Counted from the stretch's first letter, positions 25,403-35,286 are shown. The stretch: DNA of 64,000 nt from Kribbella aluminosa (GCF_017876295.1 NZ_JAGINT010000002.1:2914001-2978000), one strand, 5' to 3'. Notes: generated by a model from the letters alone, not told the origin. Numbers and translations: made by a program.

Positions 25403-28400
25403 TCATCCTGCGGGGGCCGGACCTCCCTCGGGGGTGTATCCGAGGTCGTCGACTGCGAGGTCGTCGATCGACAGGTCGTGCTGGGAGCCGGAGCTGCCGA
25501 CTCGCTGCACGCCGATCCACGTGCTGTCGTCAGGGTTTGCGGCGAAGGTGGTGGTGAACGTGGTCGGGGTGTGGGCCGCGGCGAATTTGGCTTGTCCGCC
25601 TGGGGTGACGAAGGCGTATTCGCCGCCGTTGGAGGCCTCGTAGGCGAGGGTGACCTTGTAGGTGTGGTTGGGCTTGAAGCGCAGGGTCTGCGGCAGTGTG
25701 CGGTATATCAGACCGCCGTCGCCGTGGGACTTGAGCGAGTAGTTGCCGTCGATCACGTCATCGATCAGCTGCCCGTTCCAGCCGGCCTGCGTGTACGGCG
25801 CGTTCTTCGGCGCCAGGTGCGTCCGACCGTTCGTCGGTCCGCCTCCGGATCCGGCGTAGACGAACGGGCCCCACATCTGGCCGGTTTCGTGCTCGAAGCC
25901 GGTGTAGTAGTCGTGGCCTGCCTGATCCGTCGGGCTGGTCGCGACGACCCGGACGTTGGCGAACAAGGACGCGACCGTGCCGCTGTCCGCTGACAGGGTC
26001 AGTGTGGCGGTGGTCTGCCCGGCCGGTTCTTGGAACAGGACCTTCATCGGCTGCATGGTGGTGCCGTTGTAGTCGCTGGCTCCGTCGAAGTTCTTGAACG
26101 GGGAGCTGTCGGTGTAGTTGGTGACCGCGGTTCCAGCGGCCGGTTTGACCGAGATTCGGGTACGCCGGGAGCTGCTGGGAACCTGAACGTCGGCGGTCAC
26201 CGCGTAGGTCCGCCCGCCGGTCAACCCGGTCATTTTCTGGGAGACGGTGGTGCCGTCACCCGGCGCGATCTGCAGCACCCTCTGGCCTCTGGTGTTGGTG
26301 ATCTGCGATGCCTTCGAGCTGTCGCCGCCGATGGTCCAGCCGGACAGGTCACTCGCTTCGAACGAGGGGTTGCTCAGTGGCGTACCATGGCCGAAGTGCG
26401 GATCCGGCACCGCGCCGGGGTTGGATTTGTAGACGACGTACGGCGTGTTCGCCTCCGCGGTGATGGTGATCCGCCGGTCGGTGACCGGTAGGTCCTGCAC
26501 CGGGGTGCGGCCGTTGTCGGTCAGCTTGTACAGCTTCACCGACTTCGGACTGCCCCAACTGTCCGGCAGAGTCCAAGTGGTGGTGCCGCCGGCGGAGTTC
26601 CAGTGGTAGAGCTTGGTTTCCTTGGTCTGGCTCCACGGCAACAGGTAGGCGCCGCCGTTGAGGATCAGGTGGCCGTCCTTGGTGATCTGCCGCGTGCCGG
26701 TCGCGTTCGACACCGACACACCGTCGGTGAAGGTGACCGTGTCAGGGGTCCACTTCATGATCGGGAAGCCCTGCAGGTATTTGGTCGGCACGTTCGTGGC
26801 GAAGGTGGTCTTGATGAAGCCGTTGTAGTCCGTGCCATTGTGCCAGCCTTCCAACAAGGGCAATGTGGCCTTGCCGAGCAGCGGGTCGTTGCCCCAGGTG
26901 TCCTTCTGGTGGTTGCCCATGAACCGGGCGATCTGGGAATTGAAAGCGGAGGAGCCGGCCTCGTTGGCCCAGTGCGTCCACGTGGTGTTCAAGGACAGGG
27001 CATTGGAGGCTTCGGTGGCGATCCGCCATCCGAGGCCGTTGACCTCGCGGGCGAACTCGTTGCCGACGTATCCGTCGCCCGGATAGGAGTCTATGTAAAG
27101 GAAGTCGAGGTTGGGCACTGTGCGCTTCAGCTCGGTCAGCCTGGCCAGCCGCCGGCCGCTCACACCGTCGTAGCGCTTGTCGATGAGGTAGCTCTGGTCC
27201 AGCCAGTCCCAGCCAAGTCTTGTTTTGACGTCGATGGCCAGCGCAGGGTCGAAGGCCGGGGAGTTCGGGTACTCCTCGTTGCCCTGCAGGTGCACTCCGA
27301 TGTTGGCGTTGTACTTGTGCGCGGCGTTGACCAGGGTGTTGAGATCGGCCGCGCCGCCCTGCTTGGTGCCCACCCCCGCGTAGTCCGGGTGGCCGGAGTC
27401 GTGGCCTTCGTTCGCATAGCCCTTGAGGATCACCGACTGGCCGAGGCCGTCGGTGTTCAACCAGATCCGCTTGGTCTCGTCCAGCGTCTGCAGGAACGGG
27501 TGGGTGGCGGTGGAGGCGAAGTTGAACGGGATCCGCTCCACCGGCTGCTGTGCCACGCTCTGCCAGCCCTGGGGGCTGGTCATGATGTCCCGGGACGCGA
27601 TCGCGCCGTCCTGCCAGTCGACCTTGCTGTCATCGTTGCGGTCACCGGTGATGACCACCTTGGTGTGGGGCAGCGGCTCGGTCTTGTCGAATGCCGCCTG
27701 TCGCGGGTGGTAGAGCCAGTCGCCACTCCACAACCCCAGACGGTTGTAGCCGTCCTTGGCCACCACCTGCTTCATGATCCGGCTGTTCTCGATGGCCGTC
27801 GCACCCGAGGGGTCGTCGTACTCGGAGTTCGTCGTGATGGTCGCGGCCAGCTCGGCGTTGTTGACGATGGCGTACATCCAGCCCGTGGGAGCCGGATCGG
27901 CCGGCGTGCTCGCGTCCAGGGTGCTGAAGGTGTCGCGGGACTGGTCCATCCGCGCACCGGCGAACGCGGCCCCGCCGTCCGTGCTCCGGACCGACACCAA
28001 GTTCTGCTCCGGTATCGACAGCGTGTTCACCGGGTTCGACATAGTGTCCGCGATCTTCGTGACGGCGAAGTCGACTGCGGCCCCCTCGACCTGCACCGTC
28101 GCATCGATCTCGACGCCGCCGTAGTCCGGGAACTTCATGACGTAGTCGATGCGGTCCTCGGACAACTCGCTGGTCACGACCGGTGTGTGCGTACTGCCGT
28201 TGACCACCACCTGCGTGAGAGGATCCTCGTTGCCATGCATCACACCCCCGCTCGCCTTGTCGGTGTACGAGACCACCTGCGGGAACGTGCGGTCGACGTT
28301 CACCTTGAGCGCATTCGAGAAGATCGTCACCGCCGCGGCATCGGCCTGCGCCGAGTGCGGCGCCGACGTCGGCGCGTCGGCGGCCCGCGCCGCGGCGGGC

Positions 28401-28522
28401 GCCAGCATCGGTGCGAGACCGCCCGCGGCGGTCAGCGTAACGACGGCGGCAGCGCAGACGAATCGCGTCAGCCGAAGCCGCCTCCTGGGTTGTCCCAGCT
28501 GTGGGCCGGACGATAGCTGCAT
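25403..28522 (-). CDS. Secreted GH101 endo-alpha-N-acetylgalactosaminidase, C-terminus lost by frameshift
   Basis: 1039 aa. Signal peptide ~1-48. A beta-sandwich is followed by the GH101 barrel; LDFLYIDSYPGD carries the likely nucleophile Asp 478 and WRIATEAS the likely acid/base Glu 504, as in characterised GH101 enzymes. Galactose-binding-like domains follow (~715-860 and ~880-1030). The family releases Gal-beta-1,3-GalNAc from serine or threonine of mucin-type glycoproteins. GGAGG lies six bases before ATG 28522. The final F5/8C domain is out of frame (see 25000-25402), but the catalytic part looks complete. It is downstream of a sugar ABC importer, 241 bp apart. Confidence 0.85.
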   Translation of the reverse strand: MQLSSGPQLGQPRRRLRLTRFVCAAAVVTLTAAGGLAPMLAPAAARAADAPTSAPHSAQADAAAVTIFSNALKVNVDRTFPQVVSYTDKASGGVMHGNEDPLTQVVVNGSTHTPVVTSELSEDRIDYVMKFPDYGGVEIDATVQVEGAAVDFAVTKIADTMSNPVNTLSIPEQNLVSVRSTDGGAAFAGARMDQSRDTFSTLDASTPADPAPTGWMYAIVNNAELAATITTNSEYDDPSGATAIENSRIMKQVVAKDGYNRLGLWSGDWLYHPRQAAFDKTEPLPHTKVVITGDRNDDSKVDWQDGAIASRDIMTSPQGWQSVAQQPVERIPFNFASTATHPFLQTLDETKRIWLNTDGLGQSVILKGYANEGHDSGHPDYAGVGTKQGGAADLNTLVNAAHKYNANIGVHLQGNEEYPNSPAFDPALAIDVKTRLGWDWLDQSYLIDKRYDGVSGRRLARLTELKRTVPNLDFLYIDSYPGDGYVGNEFAREVNGLGWRIATEASNALSLNTTWTHWANEAGSSAFNSQIARFMGNHQKDTWGNDPLLGKATLPLLEGWHNGTDYNGFIKTTFATNVPTKYLQGFPIMKWTPDTVTFTDGVSVSNATGTRQITKDGHLILNGGAYLLPWSQTKETKLYHWNSAGGTTTWTLPDSWGSPKSVKLYKLTDNGRTPVQDLPVTDRRITITAEANTPYVVYKSNPGAVPDPHFGHGTPLSNPSFEASDLSGWTIGGDSSKASQITNTRGQRVLQIAPGDGTTVSQKMTGLTGGRTYAVTADVQVPSSSRRTRISVKPAAGTAVTNYTDSSPFKNFDGASDYNGTTMQPMKVLFQEPAGQTTATLTLSADSGTVASLFANVRVVATSPTDQAGHDYYTGFEHETGQMWGPFVYAGSGGGPTNGRTHLAPKNAPYTQAGWNGQLIDDVIDGNYSLKSHGDGGLIYRTLPQTLRFKPNHTYKVTLAYEASNGGEYAFVTPGGQAKFAAAHTPTTFTTTFAANPDDSTWIGVQRVGSSGSQHDLSIDDLAVDDLGYTPEGGPAPAG

Positions 28523-28763
28523 CGCAACCTCCGTGATGTCCAGAGCCTGGCGACCGGGCAGGGCCGACGCAGGCCGATCAAGTACGGCGACTGACGCGAA
28601 CCGATGTGCGTTACTGCTCGAAAATTCATGTTTCCAGGCAGAAACGAATCGATCCGGCTATTGTTGGAACTAACTCGAGCCCGCGTGAACCCCAGAGGTG
28701 AAACGGCAGTGAGCGCGAGCAGGCATCTGTCGGAAGACCAGGACGACGCATCAGGGTGTCGGG

Positions 28764-29648
28764 TCAGATCTTGAGACCACCTTGGCCGACCCCTCGGTAG
28801 AAATGGCGTTGCAACAGGCCGAAGACGACGAGAATGGGAACGATCGATACCACCGCGCCGGCCATGACGACTCTCTCGTCGTTTCCGAGTTGGGTGGTGG
28901 CCAGCTGTGCCAAGCCGAGCGTGAGCGTGAAGTGCGCGTCCTGGCGCAGTACGAGCAACGGCCAGAGGAACTCATCCCAGCTGGAGATGAACGTCATCAA
29001 CGCGACAAAGGTCAGCGCACCCTTCGCGGCCGGCAGGAAGACGTGGGTGAAGCGGGTCCACTCGTTGGCGCCGTCGAGAACCGCCGCTTCCTCGAGCTCG
29101 TCGGGTACGGCGAGGAACGCCGCCCGCATGACCATGATGTTCACTGGCGTGACAAACATCGGCAGCCAGACGCCGATGAGGTTGTCGATCAGTCCCAACG
29201 AGTTCACCATGACGAACAGGGACACCATGATCGCCTCGAACGGGAACATGATCGACGCGATGAGCAGGAGGAAGACCAGCCGGCGGCCGGGCCAATACCG
29301 GCGTGACAACGCGTAGCCGCCCAAGGCGCTGAACAGGCACTGCGAGCCGATCGACAGGACCGCGACGAACAAGGTGTTGGCGATGTAGGCAACGACCGGT
29401 ATCCGATCGAACAATGCCCGGTACGCGCCGAGTGATGGGTGGCGGGGCAGGACGGAGGTGCTGCCGTACAGGTTCTCCCCGGTGCTGCGGAAGGAGGTGA
29501 CGATCATCCAGAAGAGCGGCAGCACCGTGACTACGAGGATCGTGACGAGCAGCAGGTAGCGCAGTGCGAGCGCGCCGCCGCGCCGCCGGCCCACCGCGAC
29601 CGCGAAGGTTGTTCCGCGCCATGAACTGCCCGATGTCACCGCGGTCAT
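28764..29648 (-). CDS. Carbohydrate ABC transporter permease, MalG type
   Basis: 294 aa with six hydrophobic segments and the EAA loop (DELEEAAVLDGANEWTRFTHVFLPAAKG region). Its start overlaps the stop of the MalF-type gene by four bases. The C-terminus HFYRGVGQGGLK is normal for the group. Located between the partner permease and GH101, so the importer most likely takes up the O-glycan disaccharide or its products. Confidence 0.9.
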   Translation of the reverse strand: MTAVTSGSSWRGTTFAVAVGRRRGGALALRYLLLVTILVVTVLPLFWMIVTSFRSTGENLYGSTSVLPRHPSLGAYRALFDRIPVVAYIANTLFVAVLSIGSQCLFSALGGYALSRRYWPGRRLVFLLLIASIMFPFEAIMVSLFVMVNSLGLIDNLIGVWLPMFVTPVNIMVMRAAFLAVPDELEEAAVLDGANEWTRFTHVFLPAAKGALTFVALMTFISSWDEFLWPLLVLRQDAHFTLTLGLAQLATTQLGNDERVVMAGAVVSIVPILVVFGLLQRHFYRGVGQGGLKI

Positions 29649-30562
29649 GAGGTTTCCTCCTTGACGAACGCTCGCCCGAGCAGGGCGACGACGAGGGTCA
29701 GCAGGAACAGTCCGACACTGATCGCAGCGCCGTAGCCCGCGTTCCCGTTCACCGGATCCAGACCGGCATCGCGGATCAGGAAGGGTAGGGTCCTGTCTAC
29801 CCCACCCGGGCCGCCGGTCGGCCCGCCGAGCATGTAGACCTCCGCGAACACCCGCAGCGACCCGATCGCCGCCAGCGTTCCCACCAGCAACATCACTGGC
29901 CGGATCGCCGGCAGTATCACGTACCAGACCCGCCGGACGGCGCCTGCTCCATCGATCCTGGCCGCTTCCAGCTGACCTTGATCAACGTTGCCAAGAGCAA
30001 CTAGATAGAGAACCATGTACCACCCGGCTCCCTTCCACACCGTGACCGCGATGCACGCCAGCAGCAACAGCCACTGGTCGGTGAGGAACGGCAGCGGTCC
30101 GTCGATCAGGTGCAGCTTGCCCAGCACTGTGTTCACCAGCCCGCGGTCTTGGAGCAGGAACTGCCAGGCGATGCCCGCGACAACGACTGAGGTGAGCACC
30201 GGGACGTAGTAGCCCGTCCGGAACACGCCGACGAACGGCGCTTGCTTCTCCACCAGAAGGGCAAGGAGTAGCGGCAGAACGATCAGCAACGGGGTCGCGA
30301 TCGCCATATAGCACAAGCTGTTCGTGGTTGCTTGCCAGAACTCCGAGTCGCCGAGCATCTCCCGGTAATTCGCCAGTCCGACGATGCGTCCACCGCCTCC
30401 GATCGCGGGCGCATTGGTGAATGACAGGGCGATCGTGTTCAGGAACGGAAACACGGCGAACACCAGCGTTCCGATGAGGCCAGGCAGGAGCCACACATAC
30501 GGAACCCACCAGCGGCGGAATCTGGCGACGCCTGGCCTCGAGGAGATCGCGCGAACACTCAC
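29645..30562 (-). CDS. Carbohydrate ABC transporter permease, MalF type
   Basis: 305 aa with about six membrane segments and the EAA loop (QGQLEAARIDGAGAVRRVWYVILPAIRP region). The start follows the binding-protein stop by 12 bases. Works with the MalG-type subunit; no ATPase gene in the operon. Confidence 0.9.
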   Translation of the reverse strand: MSVRAISSRPGVARFRRWWVPYVWLLPGLIGTLVFAVFPFLNTIALSFTNAPAIGGGGRIVGLANYREMLGDSEFWQATTNSLCYMAIATPLLIVLPLLLALLVEKQAPFVGVFRTGYYVPVLTSVVVAGIAWQFLLQDRGLVNTVLGKLHLIDGPLPFLTDQWLLLLACIAVTVWKGAGWYMVLYLVALGNVDQGQLEAARIDGAGAVRRVWYVILPAIRPVMLLVGTLAAIGSLRVFAEVYMLGGPTGGPGGVDRTLPFLIRDAGLDPVNGNAGYGAAISVGLFLLTLVVALLGRAFVKEETS

Positions 30563-30574
30563 GTAGCTGATCCC

Positions 30575-31918
30575 CTAACCGAGCGCCTTGTTGGCTGCGT
30601 TCTGAGCGTCCTGCAGGGCCTGCTGCGGCGTCTTCTTGCCTTGCATGGCCAGCTGGATCTGCGGTACTACCTTCGCGGATACGGCGCCGGACCAGTACCA
30701 GATGACCGGATCGCTCTTGGAGTTTGCGATCGACTCGCGCTGGATGCTCATGTACTTGCGGAAGGTTGGGTCGTACGACGCGTTGTTCCAGCAATCGGCC
30801 GTCGCCGGCAGGTTCGCCATCGGTGGAATCGGCTGGACGCCGTTCTTGGAGCACCAGGCCTCCTGCTCGCCGAGGCTGGTGACGAACTTGGCGAATGCGA
30901 GCGCGGTGGCCAGGTTCTTGCTGGTCTTCGATACCGTGATGAACTGTCCGTTGACGAGTGGCCCGCCGAGCTTGTCGTAGTAGAACGGCGCCGGTTCGGT
31001 GTTCTTGTACACCTCGGGCGCGTTCTGCTGGATGAAGCGTGGTCCGAGGGCACCCATCACCAGTTGGCCGGCGACGAACGCCTTGGCGGCGTCGGGTGAA
31101 CCCGAGACGCTGTCGCGTGGAAACGCACCCTCGCTGTAGGCCTTTGCGAGCTTCGTCAGCCACTGCACCGCGACGGGGTCGGAGGCGAACGTGAACTGTG
31201 TGTGGTCGTCGTTCATGACTTTGACGCCCTGGAAGACGAACGCGTTCGGTAGCAGGTACTGCGGATTGCCCCAGTCGCCGTAGTAGGCGCCCTTGGCGGT
31301 CGTCGCGATCTTGTCCATCGCGGCGAAGTATTCGTCGAAGGTCGTCGGCGGCTTCACCCCGACCTTGCCCGCGAGCGGCTTGTTGATCATCAGAGTCGGC
31401 GCCCCGGTGTACCACGGAAGCGCGACGTGCTCGGTCGAGCCCGGTGGTTGCACGGAGGCCCAGTTGCCCTCGGAGTAGTTCTTGGCCACGTCGGGCAGGC
31501 GGTCTCCGAGGTCCAATGTGAGGCCGGCGTCGTGCAGGACGCCCACGCCCTGGATGTCCGCGTTGATCACGTCGGGGACCTTGCACACCTTGACGTCCGT
31601 GGTCAGGCGGGTGATGTAGTCAGCGCCGCCTGGATCGTCGATCCAGTTGATCTTGACCCCAGGATGCAGGTCCTCGAACCGCTTGATCTGATCGTTGAAG
31701 AAGGTGGCGAACGTGCCCTTCAGCCCGAGGGTCTCGAACGTGACCTCGCCCGTCACGTCGCCCGTGATCGGACCCGTTTTCTGGTTCTCGTCGGGGATCG
31801 GACAGGCGGCCTTCTTCGGGTCCGCGGCCGACTGGCTCCCGACGACGCCGCCGCTCGTACATGCTGTCAGCGCCAGTGAAGAGATCACGGCGGCTGTGAG
31901 GAAACGGGTCTTCGCCAT
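30575..31918 (-). CDS. Sugar ABC transporter substrate-binding lipoprotein
   Basis: 447 aa. Signal MAKTRFLTAAVISSLA with lipobox LTAC at about residue 20, then a family-1 solute-binding protein body (FEDLHPGVKINWIDDPGGAD and the final APPQALQDAQNAANKAL-like tail). First gene of the operon with the two permeases, GH101 lying further downstream. Its promoter region (31972-32000) holds one of the shared operator-like sites and faces the sulfatase gene. Confidence 0.9.
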   Translation of the reverse strand: MAKTRFLTAAVISSLALTACTSGGVVGSQSAADPKKAACPIPDENQKTGPITGDVTGEVTFETLGLKGTFATFFNDQIKRFEDLHPGVKINWIDDPGGADYITRLTTDVKVCKVPDVINADIQGVGVLHDAGLTLDLGDRLPDVAKNYSEGNWASVQPPGSTEHVALPWYTGAPTLMINKPLAGKVGVKPPTTFDEYFAAMDKIATTAKGAYYGDWGNPQYLLPNAFVFQGVKVMNDDHTQFTFASDPVAVQWLTKLAKAYSEGAFPRDSVSGSPDAAKAFVAGQLVMGALGPRFIQQNAPEVYKNTEPAPFYYDKLGGPLVNGQFITVSKTSKNLATALAFAKFVTSLGEQEAWCSKNGVQPIPPMANLPATADCWNNASYDPTFRKYMSIQRESIANSKSDPVIWYWSGAVSAKVVPQIQLAMQGKKTPQQALQDAQNAANKALG

Positions 31919-31971
31919 TTCCGACTCCTTGGCTACGTGGAGGCCCGAGCGCCCCTCGACTGTCGGTGGGA

Positions 31972-32000
31972 CGCTATTGAGTAAGGTTCCTACTTGTCAA
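31972..32000 (-). promoter_or_regulatory. Promoter TTGACA-N17-ATAGCG with operator inside
   Basis: Read on the minus strand: TTGACA at 32000-31995, AAGTAGGAACCTTACT between the boxes and ATAGCG at 31977-31972. Flanking CTATTGA (31974-31980) and TCAATAG (31997-32003) add an outer inverted repeat. Drives the GH101-linked importer; a repressor here would block polymerase directly. Confidence 0.6.
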
Positions 32001-32058
32001 TAGATCGGATCGGTTATCTGTCTGCTGTATCTCCATAGCGCAGACGGTTTACAGGCAA

Positions 32059-32087
32059 TTGACAGATCGGTAGCCTACTAATCAATG
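32059..32087 (+). promoter_or_regulatory. Promoter of the sulfatase gene with operator-like GGTAGCCTACTA
   Basis: TTGACA at 32059-32064 is followed by GATCGGTAGCCTACTAA, which includes the CCTACTA half-site (32074-32080) and a short GTAG-CTAC repeat with only one base between the arms. The -10 is unclear (TCAATG or ATCAAT). The site is one of seven sharing the TAGTAGG element. Confidence 0.5.
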
Positions 32088-32116
32088 ATTGTCCGCTTCG
32101 TCCGGCGTGAGGTGAG

Positions 32117-33550
32117 ATGAGTCCCGTATCGCGACAGCACCCGAACATCGTGCTCGTGATGACCGACGACCAAGGTGCCTGGGCACTTGGTGCGTCCGGT
32201 AATCGCGAGATCATCACTCCGCACCTCGACCAGTTGGCGGCCGAGGGGACCAGGTTCGACCGGTTCTTCTGCGCGTCGCCGGTCTGCTCGCCGGCCCGGG
32301 CCAGCTTGTACACAGGTCTGATGCCCTCGGCTCACGGCGTACACGACTGGATCTCAGACCGTCATGTGGGTCCGCGCGGCCAGAACTTCCTCGACGGGCT
32401 CGAACTGGTGACCGACGTCCTCGCCAAGCACGGGTATCGCTGTGGACTGGCTGGAAAGTGGCATCTCGGTGCCAACGATGTGCCGCGGCCGGGCTTCGTG
32501 CACTGGTTCTCCCACCAGAGTGGAGGCGGCGTGTACACAAACGCCCCGGTCGTTCGTGACGGAGCGCTGGTCGAGCAGCCAGGCTATGTGACGGATGCCT
32601 TCACGGCCGACGCCTGTGCTTTCATTCGTCGTGAGGCCGGACGTGACCGGAACGCGCCCTTTTTCCTCGCCCTGAACTACACCGCGCCGCACTCGCCCTG
32701 GAAGGACCAGCATCCACGGCGGTTGACCGAGCTCTACGACGACTGCAGGTTCGAGACTGCTCCGCAGGCTCCACAGCATCCATGGGCACGTGTTACGGCG
32801 CTCGGCACTCCGGCCGAAGGCGAATCGGATCTGCGCGCCGCACTCGTCGGGTACTACGCATCGATCACCGGTGTTGACGAGGGCGTCGGCCGCGTGCTCG
32901 CCGAGCTCGACCGGCTCGGCATTCGCGACGACACGCTCGTCGTTTTCACCAGCGACAACGGCTTCAGCTGCGGCCAGCACGGCTTCTGGGGCAAGGGCAA
33001 TGGGACGAACCCGCAGAACTTGTACGAGAGCTCGATTCTGGTGCCGTTCATCGTGAACCAGCCCGGCAGGGTGCCGGCTGGTCGCACGGTCCGCGCGCTT
33101 GTTTCGGCGTACGACGTGAAGGCGACACTGCTGGAGTACGCCGGTATCGATCATCCCGGCGATCCCCGGTCACCCGGCCGGAGCTTCGTCGACCTGATCG
33201 AGGGCAGCGACAGTGGCGCAGAGCGGGAACGCGTGGTCGTTGCCGACGAGTACGGTGGAACTCGCATGATACGGACGGAGCAGTGGAAGTACGTCCGGAG
33301 GTTCCCGCTCGGTCCGGACGAGTTGTACGACCTGGCGGCCGACCCGTGGGAACGGCACAATCTCGTCGGTGACCCGTCACAAGCCCGACGAGTCACGCAG
33401 CTGGCCGAGGAGTTGGCTCTGTGGTTCGCGAAGCATACCGATCCTCTGCACGACGCCCGGGCGGCGTCGGTCACAGGCTGGGGTCAGGTGGAGTACGACC
33501 ATGTGCCGGGTGCGTTCAACCAGGGACCAACAGACCGTGTTACGCCCTGA
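32117..33550 (+). CDS. Sulfatase (formylglycine type)
   Basis: 477 aa. The N-terminal metal site is in MTDDQG (Asp 17, Asp 18) and the active-site signature C-S-P-A-R at 57-61 fits Cys-type sulfatases, in which Cys 57 must be oxidised to formylglycine. Further ligands are in FFLALNYTAPHSPW and FTSDNGFSCGQHG. No signal peptide is visible, so it may act on imported sulfated sugars. It is divergent from the GH101-linked importer and shares its regulatory region, which suggests sulfated O-glycans as substrate. ATG 32117 follows GAGGTGAG. Confidence 0.88.
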   Translation: MSPVSRQHPNIVLVMTDDQGAWALGASGNREIITPHLDQLAAEGTRFDRFFCASPVCSPARASLYTGLMPSAHGVHDWISDRHVGPRGQNFLDGLELVTDVLAKHGYRCGLAGKWHLGANDVPRPGFVHWFSHQSGGGVYTNAPVVRDGALVEQPGYVTDAFTADACAFIRREAGRDRNAPFFLALNYTAPHSPWKDQHPRRLTELYDDCRFETAPQAPQHPWARVTALGTPAEGESDLRAALVGYYASITGVDEGVGRVLAELDRLGIRDDTLVVFTSDNGFSCGQHGFWGKGNGTNPQNLYESSILVPFIVNQPGRVPAGRTVRALVSAYDVKATLLEYAGIDHPGDPRSPGRSFVDLIEGSDSGAERERVVVADEYGGTRMIRTEQWKYVRRFPLGPDELYDLAADPWERHNLVGDPSQARRVTQLAEELALWFAKHTDPLHDARAASVTGWGQVEYDHVPGAFNQGPTDRVTP

Positions 33551-33564
33551 CCACCGTGACCAGG

Positions 33565-34416
33565 TCAGCGGGATCTGAACTGCGTCGGCGATGTTCCGGT
33601 GTCGCTGCGGAATCGGCGGGAGAAGTACAGCGGATCGTCGTACCCGACCCGCGTTGCCACCTGCGCGACGGTCAGATCCGTCAGCTCGAGGAGCTCTCGC
33701 GCGGCGTCGATACGTAGCCGCTGGACGAAGCTCATCACCGGCATCCCCGTGTGCCGGCGGAAGGTGTGAGCGAAATGGGATGGCGACAGACCCGCGATCC
33801 GCGCCAGCGACGCGACCGTGTGCGGCTCAGGCAGACGTGCGCTGACGTACTCGACGACGGCCATCACCTGAGGATCGGACGCGCCCTGGCGAGGATTCTG
33901 TCGGCTGCACCACAACAAGGCCTCCTCGACTGCATTGATCGCGAAGGCGGTGGCATGCTGGAGACCTGCGCGGTGGTGACCCACTGCCGCCTCCAACGCG
34001 GTAGCCACGCGCTGTGAAATGACCGGTGTCAGGTCCAGCCGTCTGATGCCGGGGGCAACCGTCGGCCAGTCCAGCAGTGTCAGCCACTCGGGCCGTGGCC
34101 GCAAATGAACCCACAGAAGATCCCAGGTGCCGGTCTCGGCATGGGTGGCGTAGTCCTGAGGTGTGTTCGGAGCGAAGGTCACGACCGAGTGCGGCGTCAG
34201 TGGCGCGTGCCGGCTGTCCTTGCTGGCGAACCGGCCGGCGCCACCGATGGTGTGAATGAGCAACCAGTCCTCGGTGCCGCGAGGCCGGACTGTGCTGTAG
34301 CCGGGACCGACGTCCAGGTGTCCAGGCAGCAGGCGATCCACGATCGGAGTGCCGTCGTCTCGGGACTGAGTGCGTCGCACAGCAGAATTGTCCATGCCGA
34401 CGACTGCCCCGTCCAT
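33565..34416 (-). CDS. AraC-family transcriptional regulator
   Basis: 283 aa. An N-terminal cupin-like sensing domain (~1-165) precedes two helix-turn-helix units: VASLARIAGLSPSHFAHTFR and LTVAQVATRVGYDDPLYFSR, the AraC signature. It is convergent with the sulfatase (14 bp between stops) and divergent from the PhyH dioxygenase with only 36 bp between starts. It probably senses a sugar and controls the dioxygenase, by position. Confidence 0.88.
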   Translation of the reverse strand: MDGAVVGMDNSAVRRTQSRDDGTPIVDRLLPGHLDVGPGYSTVRPRGTEDWLLIHTIGGAGRFASKDSRHAPLTPHSVVTFAPNTPQDYATHAETGTWDLLWVHLRPRPEWLTLLDWPTVAPGIRRLDLTPVISQRVATALEAAVGHHRAGLQHATAFAINAVEEALLWCSRQNPRQGASDPQVMAVVEYVSARLPEPHTVASLARIAGLSPSHFAHTFRRHTGMPVMSFVQRLRIDAARELLELTDLTVAQVATRVGYDDPLYFSRRFRSDTGTSPTQFRSR

Positions 34417-34452
34417 GGCTGGACATCCTGCTCGGCGGCGACAGTTGATGGC

Positions 34453-35265
34453 ATGACGATCACGGAAGCATTCTCATACCGTCGCGCGACCTATGAGCGC
34501 GACGGAGTCGTCCAGATCGACGGCCTGCTCGCGGCGGCCGAGATCGACGAGATCCGCGCGGCGTTCATGGAGCAGGTCGCCCGCGACCGCAACGCCGTCG
34601 GCGCGGTCCACGAGGTCGCCGGCGACGAGATCCTGGCGAAGTACCCGCGGTTCATGCACCCGCACCGTCGTACCGATCTGCTGATCGGCCGGATCGCCAG
34701 GAGCTACTTGGCCGATCGGCGCATCGTGGACATCGTGACCGAGCTGATCGGGCCGGCGTGGGGCGCGCAGTCGATGTTCTACTTCAAGCCGCCTTCGGCC
34801 AGGGGACAGGCCATGCACCAGGACAACTACTTCCTGCGTGCTCATCCGGAGACCTGCCTGGCCGCGTGGATCGCGATTGACGACTGTGACGCCGAGAACG
34901 GTGCCCTGTCCGTAGTTCCCGGTTCCCACACGATGGAGGTCGTCTGTCCCGACGAAGCCGACGCGGAGGAGTCGTTCACTCGTGGCCTCGTGCGGCCGCC
35001 GGCCGGGATGGAGGCGCGCCAGACCAGGATGCGGGCCGGCGACGTCTTGTTCTTCCACGGCAGCACTGTCCACGGCTCGCTCCCGAACACCTCAGCCGAC
35101 CGTTTTCGGCGGTCACTCATCTTCCACTTCGTGCCGAAGGCGAGCCAGGAGATCTCCGACGGCTACCTTCCGCTGCTCGATCCCGACACCGGCGAAGACG
35201 TCACGATCACCACCGCCTCCGGCGGCGGCCCGTGCGGCGACGGGTGGGAAGGAGGCGCCCACTGA
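34453..35265 (+). CDS. Phytanoyl-CoA dioxygenase (PhyH) family oxygenase
   Basis: 270 aa Fe(II)/2-oxoglutarate oxygenase. Iron ligands: His 122 and Asp 124 in MHQDNYF and the distal His ~207 in STVHGS; Arg residues in DRFRRSL can bind 2-oxoglutarate. The frame is open upstream, but ATG 34453 gives the family's usual N-terminus (FSYRRATYERDGVVQIDGLL). The substrate is unknown; relatives are common in actinobacterial sugar loci. Divergent from the AraC gene. Confidence 0.82.
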   Translation: MTITEAFSYRRATYERDGVVQIDGLLAAAEIDEIRAAFMEQVARDRNAVGAVHEVAGDEILAKYPRFMHPHRRTDLLIGRIARSYLADRRIVDIVTELIGPAWGAQSMFYFKPPSARGQAMHQDNYFLRAHPETCLAAWIAIDDCDAENGALSVVPGSHTMEVVCPDEADAEESFTRGLVRPPAGMEARQTRMRAGDVLFFHGSTVHGSLPNTSADRFRRSLIFHFVPKASQEISDGYLPLLDPDTGEDVTITTASGGGPCGDGWEGGAH

Positions 35266-35286
35266 CTGGCGGCCGGCGAATGCTCT

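Noticed and set aside
26603..28516. A 637-codon open frame on the plus strand
   Set aside because: It is antisense to the GH101 gene, has no family motif or ribosome site, and is explained by third-position GC bias. Many similar long antisense frames across the window were dropped for the same reason.
28630..28645. Inverted repeat GTTTC-N6-GAAAC upstream of GH101
   Set aside because: Five-base arms are expected by chance, and no promoter boxes or second copy support it.
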